DNA from: Pseudomonadaceae bacterium
Lineage (GTDB): Bacteria; Pseudomonadota; Gammaproteobacteria; Pseudomonadales; Azotimanducaceae
Reading direction: 5' to 3'
NCBI GenBank assembly: GCA_024743435.1
Contig: JANSWO010000014.1
Coordinates: forward strand, 1-64,000
DNA: 64,000 nucleotides
Under the pieces are notes generated by a model that had not been told where the DNA came from, did no database searches, and saw only the letters and a program-made list of their open reading frames with translations. How positions within the stretch are numbered: the first letter of the stretch is position 1; each line of letters starts with the position of its first letter. Below are positions 25,741-35,377 of the stretch, in pieces. The translations under genes and the position numbers were made by a program.

Positions 25741-26921
25741 CGAGCGAAGTAACGGCTTAGTGCGTCAAACGCGACAAGCTTCAGGCTGTCATCCTCGGGC
25801 GTATCTGCGTGCTCCCATGCGCTATGCATCGCGACAACGAGCTTGTTGTCCGGATCGATGTAGATACCCTGGCCGAAGATGCCCGCTGCACGGTATCGGC
25901 CATCACCCAGCAACCACCAGAAGTAACCGTAGCCATCATAGCCTTTGGAGGGCTCTATCGAGCGCTGCATCCAACCCTCGGGAAGCACGCGAGTGCCGTC
26001 AGCGAGCACGCCGTCCGCCAGCGCAAACATACCCAGCCGAGCGTAGTCCCCTAGCGTCGCGCTGATACAACAACCGCCAAACTCACCGCCATCGACTTCC
26101 GTGAGGTTCCAGTACGCGTGCGAGCGCATACCGAACGGCCCCCAGATTTTTGACGACAGGTAGGAGGAAAGATTGTTACCGATCGCAGACCGCAGGAGCG
26201 TACCCGCCAGATTCGTCTCCGCCGTGTTGTAGTTGAATCGCTCACCGGGTTTGGCCACCGACGGTTTGGCGGCGAGGAAGTCGTACAGTTCGAGCGTCGC
26301 ATAAGGTGCCGATGCGACGTCTGAAGCGGGATCAGCATAGTCCTCATTCCATTGCACGCCCGACGACATCTGCAGCAGGTTGCGCACGGTTACATCGTCA
26401 TAACCGCTGCCTTGCAAGCGTGGAAGGTAGTCCGTCACGAGGTCTGCATCGCTTCGTATGTAGCCATCTTCAATGGCCGCGCCGATCAACATCGATACCA
26501 CGCTCTTCGTGACCGAGAAGGATATCCAGCGCGTGTCTTTCGTGTTGCCGTAGAGATAACGCTCGAGTAGAACCTTGCCGTCTTGAACGACCATGAGGCC
26601 AGCGACGTTAGCTTCTTTCAGATATTCATCAAGGCTTAACGTTCCATTGCTCGTGGCTATCGTTAGATCACTTACGTCGGCCAGTGTGCGTTCGAGCTCG
26701 AGCACATCAGTGCCCGGCGCAATAAGCCTCGTGGGCGCAAGCTCCCGCTGCGAGCGAAACGCTTCAATCTTTTCCTGACCTTGGAGAAATAGAATCGAAG
26801 TGTCCGCAGCTGGTTGCTCTTTCACATCTGCAAACGCGGTTGTCACCGGGAAAGAAAGACCCAGCACAAACCCTAGCGACATTGCCAACTGACTAAGGCG
26901 CTTGCGAGTAGTTTCTATCAT
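25737..26921 (-). CDS. Serine hydrolase, beta-lactamase class C / penicillin-binding fold
   Basis: 394 residues from the ATG at 26921, with GGAG before it. An N-terminal signal peptide (LAMSLGFVLGLSFPVTTAFA) shows export. The SxxK motif is in SFSVTKSV (Ser136, Lys139), a Tyr-containing FNYNTAETN motif acts as the second element, and the C-terminal region has the FGQGIYIDPDNKLVVAM strand. Such proteins are esterases, peptidases or beta-lactamases; nothing here proves antibiotic hydrolysis. It lies at the end of a minus-strand run with a VOC protein and two oxidoreductases. Confidence 0.85.
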   Translation of the reverse strand: MIETTRKRLSQLAMSLGFVLGLSFPVTTAFADVKEQPAADTSILFLQGQEKIEAFRSQRELAPTRLIAPGTDVLELERTLADVSDLTIATSNGTLSLDEYLKEANVAGLMVVQDGKVLLERYLYGNTKDTRWISFSVTKSVVSMLIGAAIEDGYIRSDADLVTDYLPRLQGSGYDDVTVRNLLQMSSGVQWNEDYADPASDVASAPYATLELYDFLAAKPSVAKPGERFNYNTAETNLAGTLLRSAIGNNLSSYLSSKIWGPFGMRSHAYWNLTEVDGGEFGGCCISATLGDYARLGMFALADGVLADGTRVLPEGWMQRSIEPSKGYDGYGYFWWLLGDGRYRAAGIFGQGIYIDPDNKLVVAMHSAWEHADTPEDDSLKLVAFDALSRYFAR

Positions 26922-26942
26922 CAAAATTCTCCAGATGTTTTC

Positions 26943-27395
26943 TCAAACGCGCTCACCCGATTGGGTTTGCACGAGTTCAATGACATTGCCTTCAGGATCT
27001 TCAAAGAAACACAACTGCACGGGCTGATCCGAACCAAACAGGCTGCGATCTGAGCGAAGCCGCGCCCCGGCCTGTTCCGCTCTTTCCAGCGTCTCGTTCA
27101 GATCACTGCAGTAAAACGTCAAGTAGGCGAAACCTGTGCGAGCGGTCAGATAGGCGGGTGTACTGTCTTGTTCCGGCGTCTGAGTAGGACGCATGAGTTT
27201 TATACGCTCGCCAACGGGAGTCACGAGCCAGATACAGAGGTAGCCGTCATCGGCCATAGCGAGTGGAGCACTAAGCGCTGCCGGGATATCCGCTCGCCTC
27301 TCCTCAGTACAGCCGAGCGCCTGTGTGTAGAAGCTCAGCATCCGATCGACATCTACAACCGCCAAACCCACTTCCACGGGGGTCGTCTGTTTCAT
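26943..27395 (-). CDS. VOC (glyoxalase/bleomycin-resistance fold) protein
   Basis: 150 residues, two beta-alpha-beta-beta-beta modules: VGLAVVDVDRMLSFYTQALGC at the start and FAYLTFYCSDLNETLERA, then FFEDPEGNVIELVQ at the end. The late Glu is the usual metal ligand of the second module. VOC proteins include isomerases, lyases and dioxygenases, and the reaction here is unknown. It is 21 bp from the beta-lactamase-fold gene and 12 bp from the oxidoreductase gene, so all are in one transcript. Confidence 0.82.
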   Translation of the reverse strand: MKQTTPVEVGLAVVDVDRMLSFYTQALGCTEERRADIPAALSAPLAMADDGYLCIWLVTPVGERIKLMRPTQTPEQDSTPAYLTARTGFAYLTFYCSDLNETLERAEQAGARLRSDRSLFGSDQPVQLCFFEDPEGNVIELVQTQSGERV

Positions 27396-27407
27396 TGTCG
27401 CGCCTTA

Positions 27408-28409
27408 TTACAGTTTCAATAGTTGCTTGCCGAAGTTCTCTCCGGAAAACAGCCGCAACAGCGTTTTAGGAATGTTATCGAAACCTTGCTGAATATCTTC
27501 CCGGTAGACGATATCGCCCGAATCGATCCAGGCGCGAAGGCGCGCGCGGGCAACCTCGTATTCAGCCTCGTAACCGCGCAGGAGAAACCCTTCCATACGT
27601 GCCTGCCGAAACACGATGTTGAAGTAATTGGCAGGACCGTCCGGAAGCGTTGCCTGCTCGTAGCGCGCAATGCCCCCGCAAACCACGACGCGAGCATGAT
27701 TGGCGATGCGCGCGAGAACGTCGTTCAGCGCCGGGCCGCCCACGTTGTCAAAGTACACGTTGATACCGTCACGACAGAGCTCTTTGAGGCGTGGTTTGAT
27801 CGGTTCATTCTTGTAATCGATGGCTGCGTCATAGCCCACCTCGTCAACGAGCCATGCGCATTTCGCCTCGCCTCCCGCAATGCCGATCGTCCGGCAGCCC
27901 ATGAGCTTCGCGATCTGCCCGACCATGGAGCCGACTGCCCCTGCTGCACCTGATACGACTACGGTATCGCCAGGCTCCGGTACGCCAACTTTCAGCAGTC
28001 CGAAGTACGCGGTCAGACCCGTCGTGCCAAGCGGCCCTAACCAGGCTGTCGCCGGAACGTCATCCGGCAGCAGCTGTAACGAGCCTGCGTCGACCGTTGC
28101 GACTTCCTGCCAACCCATCCGACCGAGCACGTGCGTACCCACTGGAACACGCTCGCTCTTTGATTCGATAACACGGCCGATACCCGAGCCCGGCATCACA
28201 TCACCAATGTTATTGCCAGCGGCATAGCCGGAGACATTCTCGAGCTGACCTTTCTGCGCCGGATCGAACCCGAGCGTATCTACCCGCACTCGCACCTGGC
28301 CAGAGGCAAGTGGAACCAGCTCAACTTCCACTTCACGAAAGTCATCAAGCTGAATTGGCCGGCCGCGCGGGTTGCCGTTAATCAGCCATTGTCGATTGCG
28401 CGTGCTCAC
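27408..28409 (-). CDS. NADP-dependent medium-chain oxidoreductase (quinone-oxidoreductase/PTGR type), copy 1
   Basis: 333 residues with a GTG start and AGGAG upstream. It belongs to the zinc-independent MDR group: RPIQLDDFR at the N-terminus, VVSGAAGAVGSMVGQIAKLMGC (Rossmann nucleotide-binding), YFDNVGGPALNDVL and the ending FSGENFGKQLLKL. These enzymes reduce alkenal/alkenone double bonds or quinones with NADPH. It is 33 bp from a second, similar gene, which suggests a tandem duplication followed by divergence. Confidence 0.88.
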   Translation of the reverse strand: MSTRNRQWLINGNPRGRPIQLDDFREVEVELVPLASGQVRVRVDTLGFDPAQKGQLENVSGYAAGNNIGDVMPGSGIGRVIESKSERVPVGTHVLGRMGWQEVATVDAGSLQLLPDDVPATAWLGPLGTTGLTAYFGLLKVGVPEPGDTVVVSGAAGAVGSMVGQIAKLMGCRTIGIAGGEAKCAWLVDEVGYDAAIDYKNEPIKPRLKELCRDGINVYFDNVGGPALNDVLARIANHARVVVCGGIARYEQATLPDGPANYFNIVFRQARMEGFLLRGYEAEYEVARARLRAWIDSGDIVYREDIQQGFDNIPKTLLRLFSGENFGKQLLKL

Positions 28410-28442
28410 TCTCGTTCTCCTATCCTCGCCGAGGCCAACTGC

Positions 28443-29450
28443 TCAAACCTTGATCTGGACCAGCATTTTCCCGGTGTTTTCGCCAGCAAGCACGCCGCGG
28501 AACGCGGCTATACAATTGTCGAAACCAACGACAATCGTTTCTTCATTGACAATCTCACCCCGTGCCAGCATGCCCGCCAGATCCGCAACGATGGCCGGTG
28601 CATTGCTGCGAAACTGGCCAGCGTTGAAGCCGAACAACGTAACGTTGCGCTCGATCGTGGTAAACAGATTTGCCGGTCCGCGGCGGTAGTTGTCTGAATC
28701 GTACAATTCAATCGCCCCACAAAGCGCTATTCGCCCCATGGGCGCCATCGCTTCGATTGCCGCCTCAAGCTGGCCGCCACCAACGTTGTCAAACATCATG
28801 TTGAGCCCATCCGGCGCGTATTCAGCGAGCTTTTCAGACAGATCATCGCTTCGGTAGTTAATGAAAGAATCAGCACCTAAAGCGTCTGTCACCCAGGCAC
28901 CCTTAGCATCGCTACCCGCGCTTGCAAGCACCGTGGCGCCGCGGCGCTTGGCTAGCTGTACAACCAGCGATCCAACCGCGCCCGCCGCGCCATTGACATA
29001 AATCGTCTCACCAGCCTGGGGTTTGAGGAGATGGTAAGTACCACCGTATGCGGTGAGACCGGTCAGCCCCAGAACGCCGAGAAACGACTGCAAAGGCGCA
29101 AGGTTTGCATCAACTGGGATCAATTCTGAGGCGTGCGCTACAAAGCGATCGCGAAAGCCCAGCATGCTCTGAACGGCCGCTCCAACCGGAAGGTTCTTGG
29201 CTCGGGATTCAACAACAATCCCCACTGCGCCTCCGTGCAAGGTTTCACCTACCTGCAAGGGTGCATGCGCTCCCGACTGCTCCGTCAGGTAGAGCCGCAT
29301 GTACGGGTCTACCGACATCCAGTGGTTTTCAACCAGCACCTCGCCTTCTGCAATAGCTGGCAGCGAGCGTTCAACAAAAGCGAAGTCGTCGTCCTTGAGC
29401 GCACCCTCAGGACGTCGCTGCATGGTGACTTCTGTGGCAATACCGCTCAT
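28443..29450 (-). CDS. NADP-dependent medium-chain oxidoreductase, copy 2
   Basis: 335 residues, same family as the neighbour: RRPEGALKDDDFAF, SVDPYMRLYL, GETIYVNGAAGAVGSLVVQLAKRRGA, MMFDNVGGGQLEAAI and LAGENTGKMLVQIKV at the end. GGAG precedes the ATG. The likely reaction is reduction of an activated double bond (enone reductase) with NADPH. It heads the minus-strand run that continues through copy 1, the VOC protein and the beta-lactamase-fold protein. It is probably part of a ring- or side-chain-degradation set. Confidence 0.88.
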   Translation of the reverse strand: MSGIATEVTMQRRPEGALKDDDFAFVERSLPAIAEGEVLVENHWMSVDPYMRLYLTEQSGAHAPLQVGETLHGGAVGIVVESRAKNLPVGAAVQSMLGFRDRFVAHASELIPVDANLAPLQSFLGVLGLTGLTAYGGTYHLLKPQAGETIYVNGAAGAVGSLVVQLAKRRGATVLASAGSDAKGAWVTDALGADSFINYRSDDLSEKLAEYAPDGLNMMFDNVGGGQLEAAIEAMAPMGRIALCGAIELYDSDNYRRGPANLFTTIERNVTLFGFNAGQFRSNAPAIVADLAGMLARGEIVNEETIVVGFDNCIAAFRGVLAGENTGKMLVQIKV

Positions 29451-29564
29451 GAGTGGGCTCCTGACTTTCGTTGCTATGCCGTCCGATCACGTTGCGCGCG
29501 GAGGCGATTTGGAACAGGTTACAAGATTTGCCAGAGCGACTTCACCCGACGTTTCTTTGATCTT

Positions 29565-30953
29565 CTACCAGCGCGCAATATCACTGCCGGGATGGGAGGA
29601 CGGACGCTCCCAGCGCGACGGCGTGAGTTCGAAACTCGCGGCGTGCGGCATCCCCTCTAGCTTGCCGTGAGCACACGGAAATTCGGTCAGATATTCAAGA
29701 AGTGATGGCCCCGTGCCTGCAAAGCCCCGATCAATCCGACCGATCGAGCGCAACCATTGAGCAACACCGAGCAGCGACACCTCAACTTGCCAGCTACCCC
29801 CTTCCTCGACCTGCCGAAGCAACGCAGCCTGAGCACCGAAGGCCATCAGAAAGCCGGAAGCAAAGTCCAGAATCTGAACCGGCAGCGCCTTGGGCCCTTC
29901 AGAACCTGCTGCAGCCGCTTCCGCGAGGTTAAATCCTGTCGCTGTCTGCACGAGTGAGTCGAAGCCGCGCCGGTTCGCCCAGGGTCCATTCCAGCCGTAT
30001 GCGCTGAGCGACACACTGATCATTCCCGGGTAACGCTCGGCCAGCTCCTGCGCACCGAAGCCGAGCGACTCGATACCGCCGGGCCGATAGCCGTGAACCA
30101 TCACGCGGGCATCATTCGCCAGCAGAGCATTGAGCGTATCCCTGCCACTGCCCTGCTTCAGATCAATGTGCACCGACCGCTTACCCCGGCTGGTATCGAC
30201 GATATGGGGGATATTAGGCAGGTTGGGGCTGTTCACCAGCAGGACATCTGCGCCATAGGCGGCGAGCGTTCTGCCGCAGATAGGGCCTGCGAGAATTCGC
30301 GTGAGTTCGACAACCCGCACGCCCTCTAAAGGCCGCCGAACATCCCCAGTGCGAGGCAGCGGCTTCGGAGCAGCGCGGCCTATCTTGGTTAGCCGCACAG
30401 GCGGTTGCCCGGCCATCGCGACTGCCTGCGGATGAACATCCCATTGTTCAAAGGATCTCGCGGCAGAAACGACGAGGGAACGCCGTGCAGCTTCGGTTTC
30501 AAACGCCTGCGCATCCCAGCCAAGCAACGCCTCAGCCACGGCTTCTTTAGGCTCCGAGTTGCCCTGGCGAAGGCCAAGCAACGCCAGAGCCCCATCGCGA
30601 TGATGGGAGAAGTTCGCATGAATTCGAACATGACCATCGCGGGTCTTGTAGAGCCCTGAATACTTCTCCCATGAGCCAGGTGTTTCACCATCGTATCGAT
30701 ACAGGGCGGTGCACTCTCGCTCCGCAGCGTGCATGTCGACACAAACCTGCTGCGCCTTGCCCGTGCGCAAACGAAAGGTCTGAGCGCCTGCCAGCGCAGC
30801 AACCGCAATGCTGCTTTGCGCCGCGACTCCGACACTGAAGGAAGACGGCAGGCACTGATCCGCGGCGGGCAACTCCAGATGTTCTAAAGCGCCTGCGTCC
30901 AGCCCAGCCAAAGCCCAGAGATCTGCTGCTACGTCGGTCGCATCTCGCGTCAT
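29565..30953 (-). CDS. CaiB/BaiF family III CoA-transferase
   Basis: 462 residues from the ATG at 30953, chosen over a longer frame because GTGAGG lies just upstream and the domain begins soon after. The typical segment GVRVVELTRILAGPICGRTLAAYGADVLLV is present, as are RGKRSVHIDLK, VMVHGYRPGGIESLG and ISVSLSAYGWNGPWANRRGFDSLVQ. The conserved VQILDFASGFL carries the catalytic-type Asp region. The unusual first 220 residues look like a second, degraded copy of the fold. It would transfer CoA between acids. It is divergent from the neighbouring acyl-CoA dehydrogenase gene (83 bp between starts). Confidence 0.82.
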   Translation of the reverse strand: MTRDATDVAADLWALAGLDAGALEHLELPAADQCLPSSFSVGVAAQSSIAVAALAGAQTFRLRTGKAQQVCVDMHAAERECTALYRYDGETPGSWEKYSGLYKTRDGHVRIHANFSHHRDGALALLGLRQGNSEPKEAVAEALLGWDAQAFETEAARRSLVVSAARSFEQWDVHPQAVAMAGQPPVRLTKIGRAAPKPLPRTGDVRRPLEGVRVVELTRILAGPICGRTLAAYGADVLLVNSPNLPNIPHIVDTSRGKRSVHIDLKQGSGRDTLNALLANDARVMVHGYRPGGIESLGFGAQELAERYPGMISVSLSAYGWNGPWANRRGFDSLVQTATGFNLAEAAAAGSEGPKALPVQILDFASGFLMAFGAQAALLRQVEEGGSWQVEVSLLGVAQWLRSIGRIDRGFAGTGPSLLEYLTEFPCAHGKLEGMPHAASFELTPSRWERPSSHPGSDIARW

Positions 30954-31036
30954 GACTACAATCCTCACTTGACGGCCCACGGCATGTGGCACTGAACCCC
31001 ACAAACCGCAATCATAGCGGCAACCCATGCGGAGCT

Positions 31037-32230
31037 ATGACCTTGGTGAGCGAACTCGACAACTTCCGCCGCGAAACGCGCGCCTGGCTTGAAGACAATT
31101 GCCCAGCGGGGGCCCGTGGGCCGGGACCTATCCCAATCGGCAGCACCAAGGTTGCCCTGAGCGACGATAGCCGTATCTGGCTCGAGCGCATGATCGCCAA
31201 AGGCTGGACAGTGCCAACCTGGCCGAAGCAGTACGGGGGCGCTGAACTCAGCAAAGCCGAGTATGGCGTTCTCATCGAAGAACTCAGCCGCATCAACGCC
31301 CGCTCGCCATTGACGGGACGAGGCGTCAATTACATCGGTCCGACCATACTCGAGCTCGGAACAGACGAGCAGAAATCACGCTGGCTGCCAATGTGCGCGC
31401 GCGGCGAAGGCGCCTGGGCTATGGGATATTCCGAACCCGGTGCGGGTTCCGATCTGGCTAGCCTGGCCACCAAAGCGGTGCTCGATGGAGACCGCTACCT
31501 CGTCAACGGCAGCAAAATCTGGACGAGCGATGCCACCGAATGTGACTACATTTTTGCACTCGTTCGCACAGCCCCGGAAAAACCTAAACACGAGGGGATC
31601 AGCCTGGTGTTGATCGACATGGATCAACCGGGCGTCAGCGTCTCGCCAATTCGACTGCTCTCCGGCAAATCGCCTTTCTGCGAAACGCATTTCGACAACG
31701 CGGTGGTTCCGGCTGACGATGTGATTGGCGGCGTCGACAATGGCTGGACGGTCGGTAAGCGACTTCTGCAATTCGAGCGCTCCACTCACGCCGGCATCAA
31801 CACCTCGGGTTCCCAGGGTGGGCGCGAAGTATCGAGTCCGGTGCGAGGTATTCTCGAACGCTATGTCGGCATCGACAACGGCAGGCTAGCGGATACCGGC
31901 CTGCGTAAGCGCTACCTCGAGCACAGCATCAATGTCGATGCTCAAAGGCTCACCCAGCGAAGAGCGATCGAAGAAAGTCAGGCTCGTGCGCCCGGGTTTA
32001 CCTCCTCCGCTGTCAAGCTGACGAATGCGCTCAATCTTCAGGAGGCGGACGAATTGATGATGGCCGCCATGGGCACGACCGGCATGACTTTGACTGACGA
32101 CAGTGAGGATCAGCATCGCATCGCGGCCATGACGCGCTGGCTTTATCAGAAATCATTGACCATCGCTGGCGGAACCAAAGAGATTCAGCTCAACATCATC
32201 GCCAAACGCGTGCTGGGACTACCAGACTGA
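31037..32230 (+). CDS. Acyl-CoA dehydrogenase, large-subunit type lacking the usual Glu
   Basis: 397 residues from the ATG at 31037 (GGAG just before; the frame is open 17 codons further up). Motifs: WAMGYSEPGAGSDLASL, NGSKIWTSDATECDYIF, NGWTVGKRLLQFER and the ending IAGGTKEIQLNIIAKRVLGLPD. As in the gene at 12698, the usual catalytic Glu position near the C-terminus is Gly, pointing to the FadE-type subunits of heteromeric dehydrogenases. No partner gene is adjacent. It could work with a partner elsewhere or alone through a base at another position. Confidence 0.87.
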   Translation: MTLVSELDNFRRETRAWLEDNCPAGARGPGPIPIGSTKVALSDDSRIWLERMIAKGWTVPTWPKQYGGAELSKAEYGVLIEELSRINARSPLTGRGVNYIGPTILELGTDEQKSRWLPMCARGEGAWAMGYSEPGAGSDLASLATKAVLDGDRYLVNGSKIWTSDATECDYIFALVRTAPEKPKHEGISLVLIDMDQPGVSVSPIRLLSGKSPFCETHFDNAVVPADDVIGGVDNGWTVGKRLLQFERSTHAGINTSGSQGGREVSSPVRGILERYVGIDNGRLADTGLRKRYLEHSINVDAQRLTQRRAIEESQARAPGFTSSAVKLTNALNLQEADELMMAAMGTTGMTLTDDSEDQHRIAAMTRWLYQKSLTIAGGTKEIQLNIIAKRVLGLPD

Positions 32231-32237
32231 GGCCCGT

Positions 32238-34016
32238 CTATGCGCCGTTCTGGCGGCCACCGCGAGTCAGGCGCCCGGGTCTCGCGCCGGTGTCAGCGCC
32301 ATTATCGCGGGTGAGCTCACCGCCGATCACGGTAGCCACATAACCGTCCGCAGACTGCATAAGGCGCGAGCCGCCAGCCGGCAGATCGCCGCGCATCGTC
32401 AACTCTCCGAGCTGCAAATTGGCCATATCAATCACATTGATGTCAGCGCGCATGCCCGGGCGCAGCAAGCCACGATCATTAAAACCAAAGAGTTCTGCGT
32501 TGCGCTGGGTTTGGCGGTGAATCAGGTACTGCAGCGGCAGTGTTGCGCCGCGCGTACGATCCCGTCCCCAATAGGTCAGCTGATAGGTAGGGTTCACCGC
32601 GTCGAATATCAGGCTGACGTGGGCACCGGCATCCGATAATCCGGTGACGGTTGCCGGATGCAGCTGCATCTCGCGCACGGCATCCAGTGTATAGCGGCTG
32701 TAATTTGTGAAAAACAGGATGACGAAACGATCGCCCTTCTCTGCCACGAGGTAATCGTAAAGAAACGCCATATGATCCGCTTCACCCGCAGCCGACGCCA
32801 TGGCCGAAAGACTCTCGTTTGCCTCCGGCTCATAGCTGGAGCGCCCGCTTATGGGGAACACGTTGTCGAAGTTCGGCTCGATATTCGCGATGCCGAATTC
32901 CATCGAACCAGGATGTGGATGATCAACATTAGCCTCGCTCAGAATCCGTGCGCGGACCTGCGGGTCACGCAGAGCGCGGAGTTTGTCTGCAAGCGGCAAG
33001 TCTTTCACTTTCAAGTACGAGGGCTTCAGCTGAAACGGATGGTATGTGGCAAGGCTCATAACCAGGCCAGTTGGACGACTACCAACCTGGGGGAAAATCT
33101 GCGCGCCATCATCGTTGGCAGCAACAACTTGATCGAGTGCTTCACGCCACTTGTCCGCCCAGTCATCCACCTGGAAAAGCGTGAAGGTCAGCGGCCGACC
33201 GCTACTGATCGACAGACGCTTCATCAATTCAATCTCAGACTCAAGAGAGGAGTGCTCGACCGCGAGCTCATTGCCCGCCCCCAGCGTGCTGGACGGGATC
33301 ATCTGAAACACGCCGCTGCCGGCCCGGTGCATCGCACGCGCAAGGATCATCACCTCCGCATCGTTCGCAAATGTGCCCGGTACTGGATCACCATGGATCG
33401 ATCGATGACCGAGTATCCGTGACGTGGAAAAGCCGACAGCGCCAGCCTTCAAACCCTCTTCGACAATGGCTGACATCTGCGCGAGGTCTGCCTCGGTTGC
33501 AGCCTCGTTGGCGATTCCACGTTGACCCATCACAAAGCTGCGAACGGCGCCGTGAGCAATAAGCGAGCTGATATTCAGTGAGTACTCGCGGCTAGCGAGA
33601 AAGTCCAGGTACTCCGGATAGCTGCTCCAGGCTCCCCAGGGCATACCTTCATAGAGCGCGGTCCCAGGGATGTCCTCAACCCCTTCCATGAGTTCAATGA
33701 GCCCCGTTTCCCCGCCTGGCGCGACAGGGGCAAAGCCAACCCCGCAGTTGCCCATGACAATCGTGCCAACACCATGGCTCGCCGATGGATCAAGCTCTGA
33801 ATCCCACGTCACCTGACCATCGTAGTGCGTGTGAATATCCACCCAGGCAGGGGTTGCGATGGCGCCGTCAGCCTCTATGACACTGGCAGCCTTGCGGCCG
33901 TTTAGCTGACCTATTTCGGCAATGAGGCCATCCTCGATCGCAATATCAGCGGTCATGACCTCGCCATCGGCCGTACCGTCGTAAACTTGCGCACCCTTGA
34001 TTAGCAGATCAGCCAT
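32238..34016 (-). CDS. Amidohydrolase, N-acyl-D-amino-acid deacylase-like
   Basis: 592 residues from the ATG at 34016 (AAGGA upstream; the longer frame is less likely). Metal-dependent hydrolase of the D-aminoacylase group: PAWVDIHTHYDGQ (His62, His64, Asp66), MGNCGVGFAPV, SLIAHGAVR, GAVGFSTSR and the distal GLSDAGAHVSLI and RPGMRADINVID. Relatives cleave N-acyl-D-amino acids or dihydro-ring amides. The substrate here is not determined. It converges with the acyl-CoA dehydrogenase gene (7 bp apart) and is 75 bp downstream of a hydrolase gene on the same strand. Confidence 0.88.
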   Translation of the reverse strand: MADLLIKGAQVYDGTADGEVMTADIAIEDGLIAEIGQLNGRKAASVIEADGAIATPAWVDIHTHYDGQVTWDSELDPSASHGVGTIVMGNCGVGFAPVAPGGETGLIELMEGVEDIPGTALYEGMPWGAWSSYPEYLDFLASREYSLNISSLIAHGAVRSFVMGQRGIANEAATEADLAQMSAIVEEGLKAGAVGFSTSRILGHRSIHGDPVPGTFANDAEVMILARAMHRAGSGVFQMIPSSTLGAGNELAVEHSSLESEIELMKRLSISSGRPLTFTLFQVDDWADKWREALDQVVAANDDGAQIFPQVGSRPTGLVMSLATYHPFQLKPSYLKVKDLPLADKLRALRDPQVRARILSEANVDHPHPGSMEFGIANIEPNFDNVFPISGRSSYEPEANESLSAMASAAGEADHMAFLYDYLVAEKGDRFVILFFTNYSRYTLDAVREMQLHPATVTGLSDAGAHVSLIFDAVNPTYQLTYWGRDRTRGATLPLQYLIHRQTQRNAELFGFNDRGLLRPGMRADINVIDMANLQLGELTMRGDLPAGGSRLMQSADGYVATVIGGELTRDNGADTGARPGRLTRGGRQNGA

Positions 34017-34090
34017 GGCTATGTCCTTGATTCTGTCTATGACGCAGGTTGTTCGTCGGCCTGCACACATCACTTTTCAATTGCAAACGA

Positions 34091-34861
34091 TTAGGCCGAG
34101 CGAGGCAAGTCCGCGAGAAAACCCAGCACCGCGCGGTTGAACGTCTCCGGTTGATCGATGTTCGATGCGTGCCCCGCGTTGTCGATGATCACTTTGCGCG
34201 AAAGTGGAATCTTCGCTGCCATGTAGTCTGTTGCGGCGAGGAATGGCTCATCGTCAGCGCCAACAACCACCAGGGCAGGCACTTTGATGTCGGGTAGCGA
34301 TTGGATAACGCGATCGTTGTGCTGAGTCAGCATATTGCGGGCCGCGCGAACAACGCCGGCCAGGTCCTTGTGCACTGCCGCCGCCCGCTCCGCCGACCCT
34401 GCCGACAGCGCGACTTCCCCTAACTTCTCGATGTTGTCGCCTGATGTATTGGCCGTCACATTCCAGGCCGTACGCGCAGCATCCTTCTTAAAACCCGGTC
34501 CGGTATCGATGATTAACAGAGAATCCACACGCTCCGGATAGTCCGCATAAAACGCGAGCGACATATAACCGCCGAGAGACAGACCGCCGACGATTGCAGA
34601 CTGCGCGCCGACAGCATCAAGAAGCGCGGCGATGTCGGCCGTTGTATGGGCTTCGCTGTACGCCGAATCGTCGGCGGGTGAATCCGACTGACCATGCCCC
34701 CTCATGTCCCAGACGACCACCTGATAGTGCTCGCCCAACGCTGACAGTTGAGGTTTCCACATGGCCGATGTAGCGGAGAAGCCATGGGTGAGAATGAGTG
34801 TCGGGCCCTCCCCGTGCACCTCGTAGTAGATGTTGACGCCGTTGCGATCAAGCAAAGCCAT
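34091..34861 (-). CDS. Alpha/beta hydrolase (lactonase/esterase type)
   Basis: 256 residues from the ATG at 34861; a TTG five codons upstream is the alternative. Motifs: ILTHGFSATSAMW, VVWDMRGHGQSDSP, GGLSLGGYMS (Ser95), VVGADDEPF (acid) and DNAGHASN (His). The set resembles 3-oxoadipate enol-lactonase or haloperoxidase-like hydrolases, but these assignments are not separable by eye. It is cytosolic. It probably shares a transcript with the downstream amidohydrolase. Confidence 0.85.
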   Translation of the reverse strand: MALLDRNGVNIYYEVHGEGPTLILTHGFSATSAMWKPQLSALGEHYQVVVWDMRGHGQSDSPADDSAYSEAHTTADIAALLDAVGAQSAIVGGLSLGGYMSLAFYADYPERVDSLLIIDTGPGFKKDAARTAWNVTANTSGDNIEKLGEVALSAGSAERAAAVHKDLAGVVRAARNMLTQHNDRVIQSLPDIKVPALVVVGADDEPFLAATDYMAAKIPLSRKVIIDNAGHASNIDQPETFNRAVLGFLADLPRSA

Positions 34862-34999
34862 AGTAGAGTCACCCAAGTTTCAGCTCGCTCACAGTGTAGC
34901 GCCGATCTAACCCTGAGGTTACTGCCGATCAGTTTGACAGCGTCCATCGCGGCACAGGACGATAACCACTTTCATCTGAGATTGGTTTGGGGTGCAACC

Positions 35000-35377
35000 A
35001 TGGATAATGAACAATTGTGCGAGGCGTTCTTTACGGGCACAGCAAACGCGGACGCCAATCTATTACGCAACGTATGCAGCTCTGCGTTCACTGGCAGCCA
35101 GAATGATGGTCCCGCAATGCCGCTGGAGGCGCTGATCAAGTTCTCAGCCATCACCGCTGGCGCCGTGAACAACTTTCACTACGAAAACGTTCTTCGCGGT
35201 ATCACGCCAGACGGTTTTGTCGAAGAGCACGACGTCTGCTGCGATCTGCCCGATGGCAGTGAATTTCGAATGCGGCTGTGCTGCGTGGGCAGTGTCAGCG
35301 AGGGTGAAATCACATCCGTGCGCGAGTACTTCGACAGCCGGGGCGCATCCGGCTTGCTGAAAGCGCTAGCCGGTTAG
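35000..35377 (+). CDS. SnoaL/NTF2-like small protein
   Basis: 125 residues from the ATG at 35000. The sequence MDNEQLCEAFFTGTANADANLLRNV, then DGSEFRMRLCCVGSVSEGEITSVREYFDS, fits the cone-shaped alpha+beta fold of NTF2/SnoaL-like proteins, which often act as isomerases or cyclases on ring compounds. A longer open frame reaching back to 34748 runs over the neighbouring hydrolase gene and is not believed. Its end overlaps the convergent gene by 12 bp. The function is unassigned. Confidence 0.7.
   Translation: MDNEQLCEAFFTGTANADANLLRNVCSSAFTGSQNDGPAMPLEALIKFSAITAGAVNNFHYENVLRGITPDGFVEEHDVCCDLPDGSEFRMRLCCVGSVSEGEITSVREYFDSRGASGLLKALAG

Noticed and set aside
32658-33422. Plus-strand ORF (254 codons) opposite the amidohydrolase
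   Set aside because: Shadow of a conserved gene on the other strand; no domain.
34748-34999. Longer N-terminus of the SnoaL-like protein
   Set aside because: It would be antisense to the neighbouring hydrolase start and shows no domain; ATG 35000 begins the conserved part.
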